A DNA stretch of 64,000 nucleotides, taken from positions 62,001-126,000 of the forward strand of contig NZ_QAON01000003.1 in NCBI RefSeq assembly GCF_003051055.1. Reading direction: 5' to 3'. Under the pieces are notes generated by a model. That model worked only from the letters and a program-made list of their open reading frames with translations, was not told the DNA's origin and did no database searches. This DNA is from Agitococcus lubricus. Lineage in GTDB: Bacteria > Pseudomonadota > Gammaproteobacteria > Pseudomonadales > Moraxellaceae. Both the position numbers and the translations under genes were made by a program. Positions within the stretch are counted from its first letter, which is position 1, and every line of letters starts with the position of its first letter. Below, in pieces: positions 27,214 through 35,848 of this stretch.

Positions 27214-27735
27214 ATGCGCTATTTTGTGTTGTTGGCCTTTATGCTTTGCCATACCGCATGGGCAGAATTTACCCCTAAAACAGTCTCAAAAGTAGACTTA
27301 AACCGTTATATGGGCAAATGGTACGAAGTCGCCAAAATCCCCAATACCTTTCAAAAATCCTGCGTGCAAGATATTACCGCTAATTATACTTTGTTAGCGA
27401 ACAATCAAGTAAAAGGCATCAATAGTTGTCGCAAAGCCAATGGCCAAATTTTTCAAATGGGCATTCAAGGTAAAGTCAAAGATACTAGCAACGCGAAATT
27501 AGGCTTTAAAATCACCTCAAGTTGGCTGCGTTTTATTCCGATGTTAGAAACGGATTATTGGATTGTCGATTTGGCAGAAGATTATAGTCATGCCACTGTC
27601 TCAACCTCAGATGGCAAATATTTATGGATTTTAGCCAGACAACCACAACTCGCTGAACCTGTTTATCAACAAATTTTGCAACGTGTTGCTAAATTAGGCT
27701 TTGCAACCGATAAAGTGGTTAAAAATAAAAGCTAG
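27214..27735 (+). CDS. Secreted bacterial lipocalin (Blc-like)
   Basis: The 173-residue protein has a signal peptide (RYFVLLAFMLCHTAWA) and the lipocalin motifs: GxW in YMGKWYEVAKIPN, then SCRKANGQ, the YWIVDLAEDYSHATV strand and LWILARQP. There is no lipobox cysteine, unlike E. coli Blc, so a soluble periplasmic protein is likely. Lipocalins of this type bind fatty acids or lysophospholipids, which fits a lipolytic organism. AGGAG lies 7 bases before the ATG. Confidence 0.88.
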   Translation: MRYFVLLAFMLCHTAWAEFTPKTVSKVDLNRYMGKWYEVAKIPNTFQKSCVQDITANYTLLANNQVKGINSCRKANGQIFQMGIQGKVKDTSNAKLGFKITSSWLRFIPMLETDYWIVDLAEDYSHATVSTSDGKYLWILARQPQLAEPVYQQILQRVAKLGFATDKVVKNKS

Positions 27736-27998
27736 ATTAGGGGGCGTATTGCACTGGAGTGGCTACAGACACGCGTTAGGTGAGGCGCATGACGAGTCAA
27801 TATAAGCTGTCGCCACGAAAATGTGCCTATATCTAACAATTTGTCATTTTCTGTTCATTTTTCTATACGTTTTTCGTCATATATTACGTCATCAATATTC
27901 ATCAAATAACTCAGCATATTTCATGCAATGCTCACGAGACTAACTGACGCTGTGTGCCAATCTATATGGAAATCAATCGTCTTTTGAGGGGCATGATG

Positions 27999-28277
27999 AT
28001 GGGTACGTCAATCAATAGTTTCGTTGGGGTGAAAAACAGCCGTCATTTACCAACAATGTCGCAGGTAATGACATATCTTATTAAAGAGGCATCAGCACCC
28101 GATGCGATTTATAGACATCAGGCGGCGATGAAAATTATACAACTAGAAATGCAGCTAAAATACGCGCAACAACAAATCGCCGTACTGACGCAACAACAAA
28201 AAACGCTAGTAGAAAGTATTGAAACGATAATGACCTATCAGTCTTTAACTGCGTCATTAACCGATTCTAAGCGATAA
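27999..28277 (+). CDS. Hypothetical small helical protein
   Basis: About 92 codons from the third of three consecutive ATGs; TGAGGGG lies 7 bases upstream of it. The product is helical, ending in a glutamine-rich coiled-coil-like stretch (IIQLEMQLKYAQQQIAVLTQ). I recognise no family. The last 40 bases overlap the convergent response-regulator gene. The 263 bases before it hold two CGTCA boxes 12 bases apart and AT-rich DNA but no other gene. Confidence 0.45.
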   Translation: MGTSINSFVGVKNSRHLPTMSQVMTYLIKEASAPDAIYRHQAAMKIIQLEMQLKYAQQQIAVLTQQQKTLVESIETIMTYQSLTASLTDSKR

Positions 28278-28957
28278 CCTAAACCCCGTTGGGTATGAAT
28301 GAGTGGGTTAGGGTTGGTGCCATCAATCTTGTGGCGTAATCTGCGAATGTAAACATCGACAACATTGGTTAAGGGGTCTTCGTTGACTCCCCAAACATTC
28401 GATAAAATGCGTTCTCGGCTAAACAAACGGCCTGGTGAAGACATTAATAACTCTAGGAGTGCTAATTCACGGGCGGTTAAACTAATGACTTTACCTGCCC
28501 GTGTCACCCGCATGGTATCGCGGTCTAGTAATAAATCGGCGACCATTAAACGGGTTGGCATACTGGGGCTAAGGCTTTGGCCGCGTCTAAATAAGGCTTC
28601 AATTCTGGCCAGTAGCTCTTCAAACGCAAACGGTTTTACCAAATAATCGTCCGCACCCAACCGCAACCCCGAAATCCTGTCTTCTAAATTACCCAAGGCA
28701 CTGAGCATTAAAATCGGCCATTTAATGCCTGTGGTGCGTAAAGTTTGACAGACCGAAAAGCCCGTCATATCGGGTAGCATGACATCTAAAATAATCACCA
28801 CCGCTTCGTTTTCACTGTGTTGGCTTGCCCAATCGCGGGCAAGGGCAATGCCTGCTTGAGCCGTATGCGCCACTTGAATACGGTAGCCTTCTGCCCTTAG
28901 GCCGCGTTCTAAAAAATCGGATACACGCAAATCATCTTCAATAATTAAAATATTCAT
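28238..28957 (-). CDS. OmpR-family response regulator
   Basis: The 239-residue protein has a receiver domain with the acidic pocket (IIEDD), phosphoacceptor Asp58 (ILDVMLPD) and conserved Lys in LVKPF. A winged-helix DNA-binding domain follows (SLTARELALLELLMSSPGRLFSRERIL...NVVDVYIRRLRHKID). It is encoded just after, and overlaps by 4 bases, its likely partner kinase, so it should receive phosphate from it. The signal and target genes are unknown; it lies beside the TerD/TelA genes but in a separate unit. Confidence 0.92.
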   Translation of the reverse strand: MNILIIEDDLRVSDFLERGLRAEGYRIQVAHTAQAGIALARDWASQHSENEAVVIILDVMLPDMTGFSVCQTLRTTGIKWPILMLSALGNLEDRISGLRLGADDYLVKPFAFEELLARIEALFRRGQSLSPSMPTRLMVADLLLDRDTMRVTRAGKVISLTARELALLELLMSSPGRLFSRERILSNVWGVNEDPLTNVVDVYIRRLRHKIDGTNPNPLIHTQRGLGYRLESVNDAVKD

Positions 28958-30573
28958 AGCGTATCTTCTAATAATATGTGAGGTTCAATATACATGGGTA
29001 AACGGACATAAATCGTGGTGCCTTGCCCTGTTTGGCTTTGTACCTCAATGTGACCGCCATGTGCTCGGACTAAAGCAGCAGCAATGGATAAACCTAAACC
29101 ATTGCCATCGGGTCGATGTTGACGGGCTGACGGACTACGAAAGTTGCGTTCAAAGATATAAGGCAGGTCGTCGGGTGGAATGCCAATGCCTTGGTCACGT
29201 AGACTAAGTAGCCAATAGCGAGAGCCTTTATCTTCCTGTTTACGGGCATCAATAAATACCTTGCCGTATTCATAAGAATAACAAATGGCATTATTTAGCA
29301 GCACAATAAACAGTTGACGTAGGCGTTGTGCATCACCCAGCACTTTGACACCGTCCTCTATGTCGCTCTGTAGATTCACTTGGCGAATTCTAGCCAAACT
29401 ATCGACCTGTAATATGGCATCTTGTAAAGTGGGGGCGATGAGCATGGGTACGCGTTCGAGTGCCAGCATATCAATATCACTGCGTGCCATGGTCAGGAGG
29501 TCATCAATAATCGTAGCGAGTTGTTTAGAGGTTTCAACAATACGCTGTAAGGCACTTTTATAATCCTCAACAGGTTTATCGCGGCCTCGTAAGGTAATTT
29601 CGGCTTCTCCTCGAATGGCGGTCGTGGGGGTGCGTAGTTCATGGCTAATGTCGGCAAAGAGTTGTCGGCGGCGGGTGTCCAGTTTTTGTAGGGTTTCTAG
29701 GGCATTTTGCAGTTCATTGGTGCGCGCTTGCACCAGTTCTTCTAGATGTTGACGGGCGGCCACCTCGGTTTTGCGATGTTGGTCGAGTTCGGCAGCCATT
29801 TGATTGACCCGACGAGCAAATAATGAAAACTCGTCTTCGCGGTTATCAGGAATACGGTGCTGTAAATTACCCTGTTGGAGTTGATAGGCACCATCACTTA
29901 ATTCGGCTAAGGGCTGACGGAGGGCGCGGGCAAAATACAGTGCTAATGATGAGGTGAGTAGGGCTAACAAAATGGTCGTTCCTAACGCCAAACTACTCAC
30001 CAATGTGAGCGAGGCATCGGCGGCGGCACGTTCTCTGACTACCGCAAGGCGTTCTTTGCTGATACGCTCACTCAGTAGGGCATAGGCATTGTCGCCATCA
30101 TGGATAAAAATTTTTTCTATTGCGTCGGTTAAAACCAGTGTCGAGATATTATTATTGTCTACAGAGTGCAGACTCTCTAGGATGGCATTAATGTCTTGTA
30201 GGTGTTGTTTGAGCGTGTTTAGGGCTTCGACACGTTCGATATCTTCAGTCGTGATTTCGCCGCGTACTGCATCCAGTGTGGCTGCTTTTTTGGTCAGAAA
30301 CTCTAAGTTGCTGACAATGTCTTGCATTTTTTGTTGAAGTTTTTTGCGCTCATTCAGGTCGATACGTTTTTCTTCAATCGCGGTGTTGAGCCATGTTCTT
30401 AATTCTTGTTTGGTAGAGGCTAACTCAACAAAGTCGGTCATGAGGTCGCTGGCCACTCGACCACGTTGCACATTGTCTACGGCGGTATTGATTGCCCACC
30501 ACGAAATACTGCCTTGTAAGAGGGCAATAAAGGCTAAGATAATAAAGACGATTAACAATTTGGTACGAAACAT
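28954..30573 (-). CDS. Membrane sensor histidine kinase
   Basis: A kinase of about 539 residues: membrane segment 1 (LLIVFIILAFIALLQGSISW), a mostly helical periplasmic sensor of about 150 residues, membrane segment 2 (LALGTTILLALLTSSLALYF), HAMP (LRQPLAELSDGAYQLQQGN), a HisKA domain with the phosphorylated histidine in DISHELRTP, and an ATPase domain with N box (LLNNAICY), G1 (DQGIGIP) and G2 (GNGLGLS). ATG 30573 was chosen, since the upstream extension adds no family sequence. Its ATGA overlap with the response regulator shows they are a pair. Confidence 0.92.
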   Translation of the reverse strand: MFRTKLLIVFIILAFIALLQGSISWWAINTAVDNVQRGRVASDLMTDFVELASTKQELRTWLNTAIEEKRIDLNERKKLQQKMQDIVSNLEFLTKKAATLDAVRGEITTEDIERVEALNTLKQHLQDINAILESLHSVDNNNISTLVLTDAIEKIFIHDGDNAYALLSERISKERLAVVRERAAADASLTLVSSLALGTTILLALLTSSLALYFARALRQPLAELSDGAYQLQQGNLQHRIPDNREDEFSLFARRVNQMAAELDQHRKTEVAARQHLEELVQARTNELQNALETLQKLDTRRRQLFADISHELRTPTTAIRGEAEITLRGRDKPVEDYKSALQRIVETSKQLATIIDDLLTMARSDIDMLALERVPMLIAPTLQDAILQVDSLARIRQVNLQSDIEDGVKVLGDAQRLRQLFIVLLNNAICYSYEYGKVFIDARKQEDKGSRYWLLSLRDQGIGIPPDDLPYIFERNFRSPSARQHRPDGNGLGLSIAAALVRAHGGHIEVQSQTGQGTTIYVRLPMYIEPHILLEDTL

Positions 30574-30671
30574 ATATATCGTCTCTTGGCATTGGGCGAT
30601 AAGCGTTAATAGCCTATCAACGGGGTACACGCGGCAACAAATGCCTTATGTACCGCGTTGAGCAGGGCGAT

Positions 30672-31241
30672 TTATTGATACCCTTCGACGAAATCGCCTA
30701 AGGTTAAGCGATAACCTGCACCCACTGCCTTGAACAACCATTCATTATCTAACTTAAAAAATGAACCAAATTGCACCGCTGTTTCATTAGAAAACATTTC
30801 GTCTAAATCATAGTCAGCAACGACTTTATCGTTATCATACAAACGAATATACGCATTTTGGATTTGACCAAAACTCTGATGACGTGTTTCGGCTTCGTGA
30901 ATGGTGACCACAAAGGAAATCTCTTGGGCTTGGGCGTTAATTTTACCTAAATCAACCATAATGCTCTCATCATCCCCTGCGGCGTCGCCTGTACGGTTGT
31001 CACCAGAATGTGTGACGGCGCCGTCAGGCGATTGCTTGTTGTTATAGAAGATAAAATAATCATCGCCTAATAATTTTGGCTCACGGCTCGCATTCAATTT
31101 ACAGACAAAAACCGAGACATCTAAGTCAAAATCTGCACCGCCTGCACGTTTGTCCCAACCTAAACCGACACGAATTTTACGCAAGTTAGGTTCACGTTTA
31201 CTTAAGTTAATGGATTCGCCTTTTTTTAAGTTAATGGCCAT
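30672..31241 (-). CDS. terD: TerD-family calcium-binding stress protein
   Basis: The 189-residue protein is a clear TerD: INLKKGESINLSK at the start, VGLGWDKRAGGADFDLDVSVF with the acidic calcium ligands, and DNRTGDAAGDDESIMVDL in the middle. TerD proteins go with tellurite resistance and stress clusters. AGGAG lies 8 bases before the ATG. telA lies directly upstream in the same direction, so the two are probably one operon. The other ter genes (terA, B, C, E, Z) are absent from the window. Confidence 0.9.
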   Translation of the reverse strand: MAINLKKGESINLSKREPNLRKIRVGLGWDKRAGGADFDLDVSVFVCKLNASREPKLLGDDYFIFYNNKQSPDGAVTHSGDNRTGDAAGDDESIMVDLGKINAQAQEISFVVTIHEAETRHQSFGQIQNAYIRLYDNDKVVADYDLDEMFSNETAVQFGSFFKLDNEWLFKAVGAGYRLTLGDFVEGYQ

Positions 31242-31273
31242 GTTGTTGCTCCTATTATTTGATACGTCTATTC

Positions 31274-31297
31274 CCTCCCCCTTGAAAGAGGGGGAGG
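31274..31297 (-). repeat. GC-rich intergenic hairpin between telA and terD
   Basis: CCTCCCCC and GGGGGAGG form a perfect 8-bp stem with an 8-base loop. A second hairpin (GGTCGAA/TTCGACC, 31304-31324) overlaps the telA stop. On the minus strand neither is followed by a U-run, so a processing or attenuation role is more likely than full termination. Confidence 0.5.
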
Positions 31298-31312
31298 AGA
31301 TAAGGTCGAAAC

Positions 31313-32542
31313 CTAAGTTCGACCTGCAAACTTACTAATCAGTTCACCTTTCATACTTTCCATTTTAATGACGGCATCTGCACGTGCTTGCTCGCCATCA
31401 CGCTGAATTTGTTCGACTTCTTCAATAGTAGAAATTAAAGTTTGTTGGACAAATTCTAGTGTCTCTATATCGACGACTGCGCGTTGATTCGCGCGCGCGG
31501 TATTCACCGAGTTTTGTTTTAATAATTCGGCATTACGACGCATTAAGTCATTGGTGGTGTCGTCAATTTTTTGAGTGAGTTCAACCGCTTTTTGCTGCTC
31601 AATTAAGGCAATCGCCAGTGTAAATTGCTTTTTCCAAGAGGGAATGGTCAGTTCTTGTAGATTGCGGAACTTGTCAATAAGCAACTGATTATTGCTTTGC
31701 ACCATACGAATCATCGGTGCGGTTTGCACGGCCACCATTTGCATCGTGCGTAAGTCATGGACGCGTTTTTCTAAGCGATTAAGTACGTCTTGTAAATTGG
31801 CAATCGCTTGTGCTTCCATCGGGTCGCTGGCCGCAGGTGCTGCTTGGCGTTCGGCTAGTTCAGCGCGTAGCTCTTCGGCTTTGACTTCGCCGACTAAAAT
31901 AAAACATTCAAGGGCGTGATATTCTTCGACATTAAAATGATAGACCTTTTCGAGGTCTTGAATACGATTGGCTAAACGTACTTGTGAGCCTTGCATCTCT
32001 TTGACGAGTTTTTCGATTTGTTTACTGAGGCTTTCGTAGCGACCAAGCACTTTTTCTTTATTCATCTTAAACGAGTCAATCAGTCCGCCAATTAAGGGGA
32101 TTTTGGACTTGGAGCTGTCGACTAAACTCGAAATATTGATGCCTTTAGCCATTAAGACGACTTCGTTCAGATTATCACCTAAACCTTCTAAATCTTTACT
32201 TTTGACCTGAGACAAGAGTTTATCGGAGTATTGAACCACTTTTGCGCCCGATTGAGAGCCGAGCGTATGGATTGCATCGACACGACGCGGGTCAAAACTA
32301 TGGACAATCTTACTGACTTCGCTACGTACTTTATCAATATTGACTCCAGCATCTTTGAGGCGTTGTTCATGTTTCGCAAAGACCGTTGCGACAAAGTCGG
32401 TGCTTTGTACAGGTGCAGGGGCGTAATCTGTGCGTGTTGCCAGCTCTTGGCTGGCAGGTGGGCTAAAGCTGGGTGTAGGACTGGCAGTGGCTGTTGCGGG
32501 GCTGACAGCATCAAATGCGGAGGCAGGTTTGAATTTACTCAT
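31313..32542 (-). CDS. telA: TelA-family toxic-anion resistance protein
   Basis: This protein of about 409 residues has a Pro/Ala/Ser-rich N-terminal tail (residues 1-45) and then the long helical TelA domain (VVLMAKGINISSL, PLIGGLIDSFKMNKEKVLGRYESL, LTIPSWKKQFTLAIALIEQQ). TelA proteins are linked with tellurite or colicin/antimicrobial tolerance; the mechanism is unclear. ATG 32542, with AAGGAA upstream, was chosen over 32563. It lies between terD and a divergent TelA-like gene, all in the same direction. Confidence 0.88.
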   Translation of the reverse strand: MSKFKPASAFDAVSPATATASPTPSFSPPASQELATRTDYAPAPVQSTDFVATVFAKHEQRLKDAGVNIDKVRSEVSKIVHSFDPRRVDAIHTLGSQSGAKVVQYSDKLLSQVKSKDLEGLGDNLNEVVLMAKGINISSLVDSSKSKIPLIGGLIDSFKMNKEKVLGRYESLSKQIEKLVKEMQGSQVRLANRIQDLEKVYHFNVEEYHALECFILVGEVKAEELRAELAERQAAPAASDPMEAQAIANLQDVLNRLEKRVHDLRTMQMVAVQTAPMIRMVQSNNQLLIDKFRNLQELTIPSWKKQFTLAIALIEQQKAVELTQKIDDTTNDLMRRNAELLKQNSVNTARANQRAVVDIETLEFVQQTLISTIEEVEQIQRDGEQARADAVIKMESMKGELISKFAGRT

Positions 32543-32635
32543 AGTCGTTCCTTTGTCAATCAAACGTGTACTATCGGGACATCGTGTATGATGGATAGCG
32601 ATTACTTTACACCGAGATACCCGTCTATCGTGTTG

Positions 32636-33652
32636 TTATTGTGAGAGTTGTGATAGTTTTTGTTGTAGCTCCTGCTGACTAGTCGCGAGTTGTTGATATA
32701 AGGCTTGCTGCTGCTGGCTTTGACTTAGACTAAATACGGCTAACATTTGTTGTCGCCATGCAGGAATCACTAAGCTGAGAATTTCATGGGCTTGGTCGAT
32801 TAAGGTCAGGGTATTTTGTTGCTCTAAGCGTAATTGACCCACACGTAACAACACGGTGTGTCTGAGGACACCCAAGGTTTGTAAACGGCGTTCAAAACGG
32901 GCAAGCGCTTGTTGTTTGTCGAGTAAGGCTTGTTGGGCAAATAAGTCTTGACTGTTTGGTGTTTGCGACAAAACGCTGTGTTCTGCTTCGACCTTGAGTT
33001 GACCTGCCAATAAATAAATACTCAGGCTTTTGAATTGTTGTTCGTTTTGACTAAATAAATCACTAAAAATTTGTTGCGTTTTTTTGAGTTGATTCACGCG
33101 CTCTTGGCATAAAGCCATATAACTTTTGATTTGACGCTCAAGCGTCATAAATTCACTTTTACTGTGGATAGATTTGCTGAATAAACGGGTAAATAACGAA
33201 GGGCTATCACTTTTTTGTATGGCCTTAATATCGACACGTTGAATTTCTTGCAAAATCAGGCCGAGGTATTTTTTGATGCCTATCATCGCGTCGGCATGGG
33301 TAATGGTATTTAATTGATTTAGAATGTTTTCTGATAATTGACTGGCTTCGGCGCCGTAGTCAGTCACGTAATTGGGGTCTTGTAAACGAATAGTATTTTT
33401 AAGCAACGATGCGCGATGAATATCGGCTGGACTAAACTGAAAGTCATTGAGTTTTAGGCGACTAATCGCCTGTTCTACTTGTTGTAAGTCATAAGCATCG
33501 ACACTCGCTTGTACGGTGGGCTGAAACAAGGCTTTGGGTGGATTACCCGCTTGTGGCGTGCTGTTGGTTGTATTGGGGCTAAAGCCTGTTTTTTCGGCAA
33601 GTTGTGCCTGTTGATTTTTTTCGGCATTCACTTGATGAAAGGTTTTAACCAC
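32636..33652 (-). CDS. Divergent TelA-like protein
   Basis: The 338-residue protein shares the TelA layout: a low-complexity N-terminal tail, long helices, and near the end LVIPAWRQQMLAVFSLSQSQQQ, the counterpart of IPSWKKQFTLAIALIEQQ in the neighbour. IGIKKYLGLILQEIQ and the SLFTRLFSK segment resemble the region before the TelA core. It is shorter and less conserved, and very rich in Gln. The start is GTG with AGGAG 8 bases upstream. It probably arose by duplication and may act together with the TelA and TerD products. Confidence 0.7.
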   Translation of the reverse strand: MVKTFHQVNAEKNQQAQLAEKTGFSPNTTNSTPQAGNPPKALFQPTVQASVDAYDLQQVEQAISRLKLNDFQFSPADIHRASLLKNTIRLQDPNYVTDYGAEASQLSENILNQLNTITHADAMIGIKKYLGLILQEIQRVDIKAIQKSDSPSLFTRLFSKSIHSKSEFMTLERQIKSYMALCQERVNQLKKTQQIFSDLFSQNEQQFKSLSIYLLAGQLKVEAEHSVLSQTPNSQDLFAQQALLDKQQALARFERRLQTLGVLRHTVLLRVGQLRLEQQNTLTLIDQAHEILSLVIPAWRQQMLAVFSLSQSQQQQALYQQLATSQQELQQKLSQLSQ

Positions 33653-33716
33653 CGTTTATCTCCTAGTCTTGTGGCGTCTCTCTGACATATACGGATTGCA
33701 TCGTAATATAGTCTGG

Positions 33717-34640
33717 TTATTGATACACGTTTTTTAATGTTTCACATTTTTTAAACCGTTTATATGTCCATTGATATTGACTCGGGTCACGACGAATCAG
33801 TTGTTCGACACTACGGTTTAGCGCATTAACCGATAACTGTAAATCGGTACTGTAGACTTCGGGGTCAACTTTATCGGCGACTATCTTAAATCCTGCGCTA
33901 TGGGCTAAACGCGTACATGACAACATGACAACCGCACACTGTGTTTTTTGAATCAGGCGTGAGCTTAAAATACCCGACCACACCGAAATACCAAAAAAGG
34001 GCGCAAATATGCCGCCATTATCGTGTGGTACATGGTCAGGCAGTAAAATAGACACCCCGCCAGATTTGAGTGTTTTAAGGATAGACTTTACGCCTTTTTC
34101 ATCGGTTGGGACTAAACTCGCTTGTAAACGGCTACGTGCTTCCCAAACAAATTTATCCATAATCGGATTTTTACTGGGTTTGTACATAATTACGGGTTGG
34201 CTCTGTTGGCTCACCCAAGGGTTCATAAACTCCCAGTTACCATAATGCGGCACAATCACTAAACACCCTTTGGGCGACTTAATAGCCTCTAAAAATAGCT
34301 CAATATTTTCAAACTCTTTCATTTGGGCAATGCTGTAGTCGGCAGGCATGCCCCATGTTTTGGTAAACTCTAAACCTGTTTGTGCGGTATGAATCAGGTT
34401 TTGGCGAGTGACTTGGTTTATCCAGCGTTCGGACTGTTCGGGAAAGCAAAGTTTAAGATTACGACGAATTACCCATGCAGGCCCTTGGGGAAACCAAGCG
34501 GCAATCGTGCCAAGCATTAAGCCCAAACCTTGTAAAAAAGCCAAAGAACGGCGGCTAAAAAAATAAAGAACCGACAACAAAAAGTGTTGTTTTTGATTGA
34601 GTGTCGGTGTGTTATTGGAGTCAGAGCTAGGTACAGACAT
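33717..34640 (-). CDS. LpxL/HtrB-like lipid A acyltransferase family protein
   Basis: The 307-residue protein belongs to the lysophospholipid/lipid A acyltransferase family. It has an N-terminal hydrophobic helix (RRSLAFLQGLGLMLGTIAAW), the catalytic HX4E motif as HYGNWE, SKNPIMDKFVWEARSR, a glycine-rich acceptor segment (LPDHVPHDNGGIFAPFFG) and a basic C-terminus. It would add a secondary acyl chain to Kdo-lipid A, or act on ornithine or other lipids. The window also has lpxH, lpxK, kdsB and msbA, but far away. It is transcribed alone, divergent from miaE. Confidence 0.82.
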   Translation of the reverse strand: MSVPSSDSNNTPTLNQKQHFLLSVLYFFSRRSLAFLQGLGLMLGTIAAWFPQGPAWVIRRNLKLCFPEQSERWINQVTRQNLIHTAQTGLEFTKTWGMPADYSIAQMKEFENIELFLEAIKSPKGCLVIVPHYGNWEFMNPWVSQQSQPVIMYKPSKNPIMDKFVWEARSRLQASLVPTDEKGVKSILKTLKSGGVSILLPDHVPHDNGGIFAPFFGISVWSGILSSRLIQKTQCAVVMLSCTRLAHSAGFKIVADKVDPEVYSTDLQLSVNALNRSVEQLIRRDPSQYQWTYKRFKKCETLKNVYQ

Positions 34641-34892
34641 TATGGAGTCAACGTCAAAAGTAAAGTAATAAAATAGGATGGCTGAGGATGAGTGCTTTAT
34701 TTAGACGAGATATAGGTCTGAATGATGGTTCAGAGGCAACCACTGTCTAAGCCCTCAACGCCGAAGTATAGGGGGTGATACTCTAGCTGCCAAGATTTTC
34801 AGCCTACACCATTGCCGATATTGCATCATCATCATGCGTCAGGGTTGGTAAATGCGTATAATTCGCGCGCTAAGTTAACCGCGAGTAGGGTC

Positions 34893-35498
34893 ATGAGTGA
34901 TTTTTTACAACCAGTCCGTGATTTTTTGGCTTGTTCAACGCCACAGGCATGGATTGATGCTGCCATCCAAGATATTCCCTTATTATTACAGGACCATGCC
35001 AACTGTGAAAAAAAAGCCGCAGGCACGGCGGTCAATTTATTGTTTAGATACAACGATAAATTGCCACTGCAAGAGCAACTTGCACAACTCGCGCGCGAAG
35101 AGTTATTGCATTATGAACAAGTCATGGCGATTATGAGTAAACGCGGTATTGGCTATTTACCCATTAGTCCCGCACGTTATGCTGCAGGCATGCGTCAACA
35201 TGTCAGAACCTATGAGCCACAACATTTAGTAGATATTTTGATTGTGGGCGCATTTGTAGAGGCGCGCTCCTGTGAGCGTTTTGCTGCGATTGCGCCGTTT
35301 TTAGATGACGAATTAAAAAAGTTTTATACCTTTTTATTAAAGTCAGAAGCCCGTCATTTTGAGTATTATTTATCTTTAGCGGCACATTATAGCCCTGAGC
35401 CTATAGAAGAGCGGGTTACTTTTTTTAGACAGGTCGAAGCCGACTTAATTATGCGACCCGATACCGAATTACGCTTTCACAGTGGTATCCCTGTCTAA
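34893..35498 (+). CDS. miaE: tRNA 2-methylthio-N6-isopentenyl-adenosine-37 hydroxylase MiaE
   Basis: MiaE is a nonheme diiron monooxygenase that hydroxylates ms2i6A37 in tRNA. The 201-residue protein has the four-helix ferritin-like ligands: DHANCEKKAAGTA, then EELLHYEQVM (E...H), VGAFVEARSCERF, and SEARHFEYYLSLA. ATG 34893 begins the family-like MSDFLQPVRDFL and has AGGG upstream; the frame open from 34812 adds a His-rich stretch not seen in the family. The 251 bases upstream separate it from the divergent acyltransferase. Confidence 0.92.
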   Translation: MSDFLQPVRDFLACSTPQAWIDAAIQDIPLLLQDHANCEKKAAGTAVNLLFRYNDKLPLQEQLAQLAREELLHYEQVMAIMSKRGIGYLPISPARYAAGMRQHVRTYEPQHLVDILIVGAFVEARSCERFAAIAPFLDDELKKFYTFLLKSEARHFEYYLSLAAHYSPEPIEERVTFFRQVEADLIMRPDTELRFHSGIPV

Positions 35499-35518
35499 CA
35501 GCGAATGTGCTCAGCCGT

Positions 35519-35578
35519 GTGACCCAAACTCAGTAGCCAATCAGATGCATCCTGCTATGGCTGGGTAGTTTGGGTCAC
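35519..35578. repeat. 60-base palindrome after miaE
   Basis: GTGACCCAAACT (35519-35530) and AGTTTGGGTCAC (35567-35578) are a perfect 12-bp inverted repeat. Inside, AGCCA and TGGCT extend the stem after a small internal loop. There is no T-run. It starts 21 bases after the miaE stop and could stabilise the mRNA end or be a relic of a small element. Confidence 0.65.
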
Positions 35579-35667
35579 GCGTTCAATCTAGTATTATCTT
35601 TTAGCCTGCCTAAAAACCGCTCATCAATTATAAAATACCGTTTGTTGTACAAAACCATTCGTCGGCA

Positions 35668-35715
35668 TGACGTGAATTCACAGACTATGACGTCAATTAG
35701 CAAGTTTGGTGACGT
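35668..35715 (+). promoter_or_regulatory. Three TGACGT boxes upstream of the first lipase
   Basis: TGACGT occurs at 35668, 35688 and 35710 in the same direction, 20 and 22 bases apart (about two helical turns). The second is the palindrome TGACGTCA. They lie 134-181 bases before the lipase ATG in DNA without an ORF. TTTACTCTAA (35775-35784) is a further block shared with the second lipase leader. These are candidate activator sites; the factor is unknown. Confidence 0.45.
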
Positions 35716-35848
35716 TATTTTCATTAAATTTGGCATCAATGAAAACAAAAGACTTTTAACCCAAAAATAGTGTTTTTACTCTAATAAAATCAATTGCTTA
35801 ATAATCTAAAACGCATTAACAACAATAGTAGAGTAGGGGAAAACAAAA

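Noticed and set aside
34812-34892. Extended MiaE N-terminus starting at 34812
   Set aside because: It adds a His-rich stretch not typical of MiaE; ATG 34893 has AGGG upstream and begins the conserved part.
35720-35760. Sigma-54 promoter before the first lipase (TTTGGCATCAATG)
   Set aside because: GG of the -24 box is present but there is no GC at -12 spacing.
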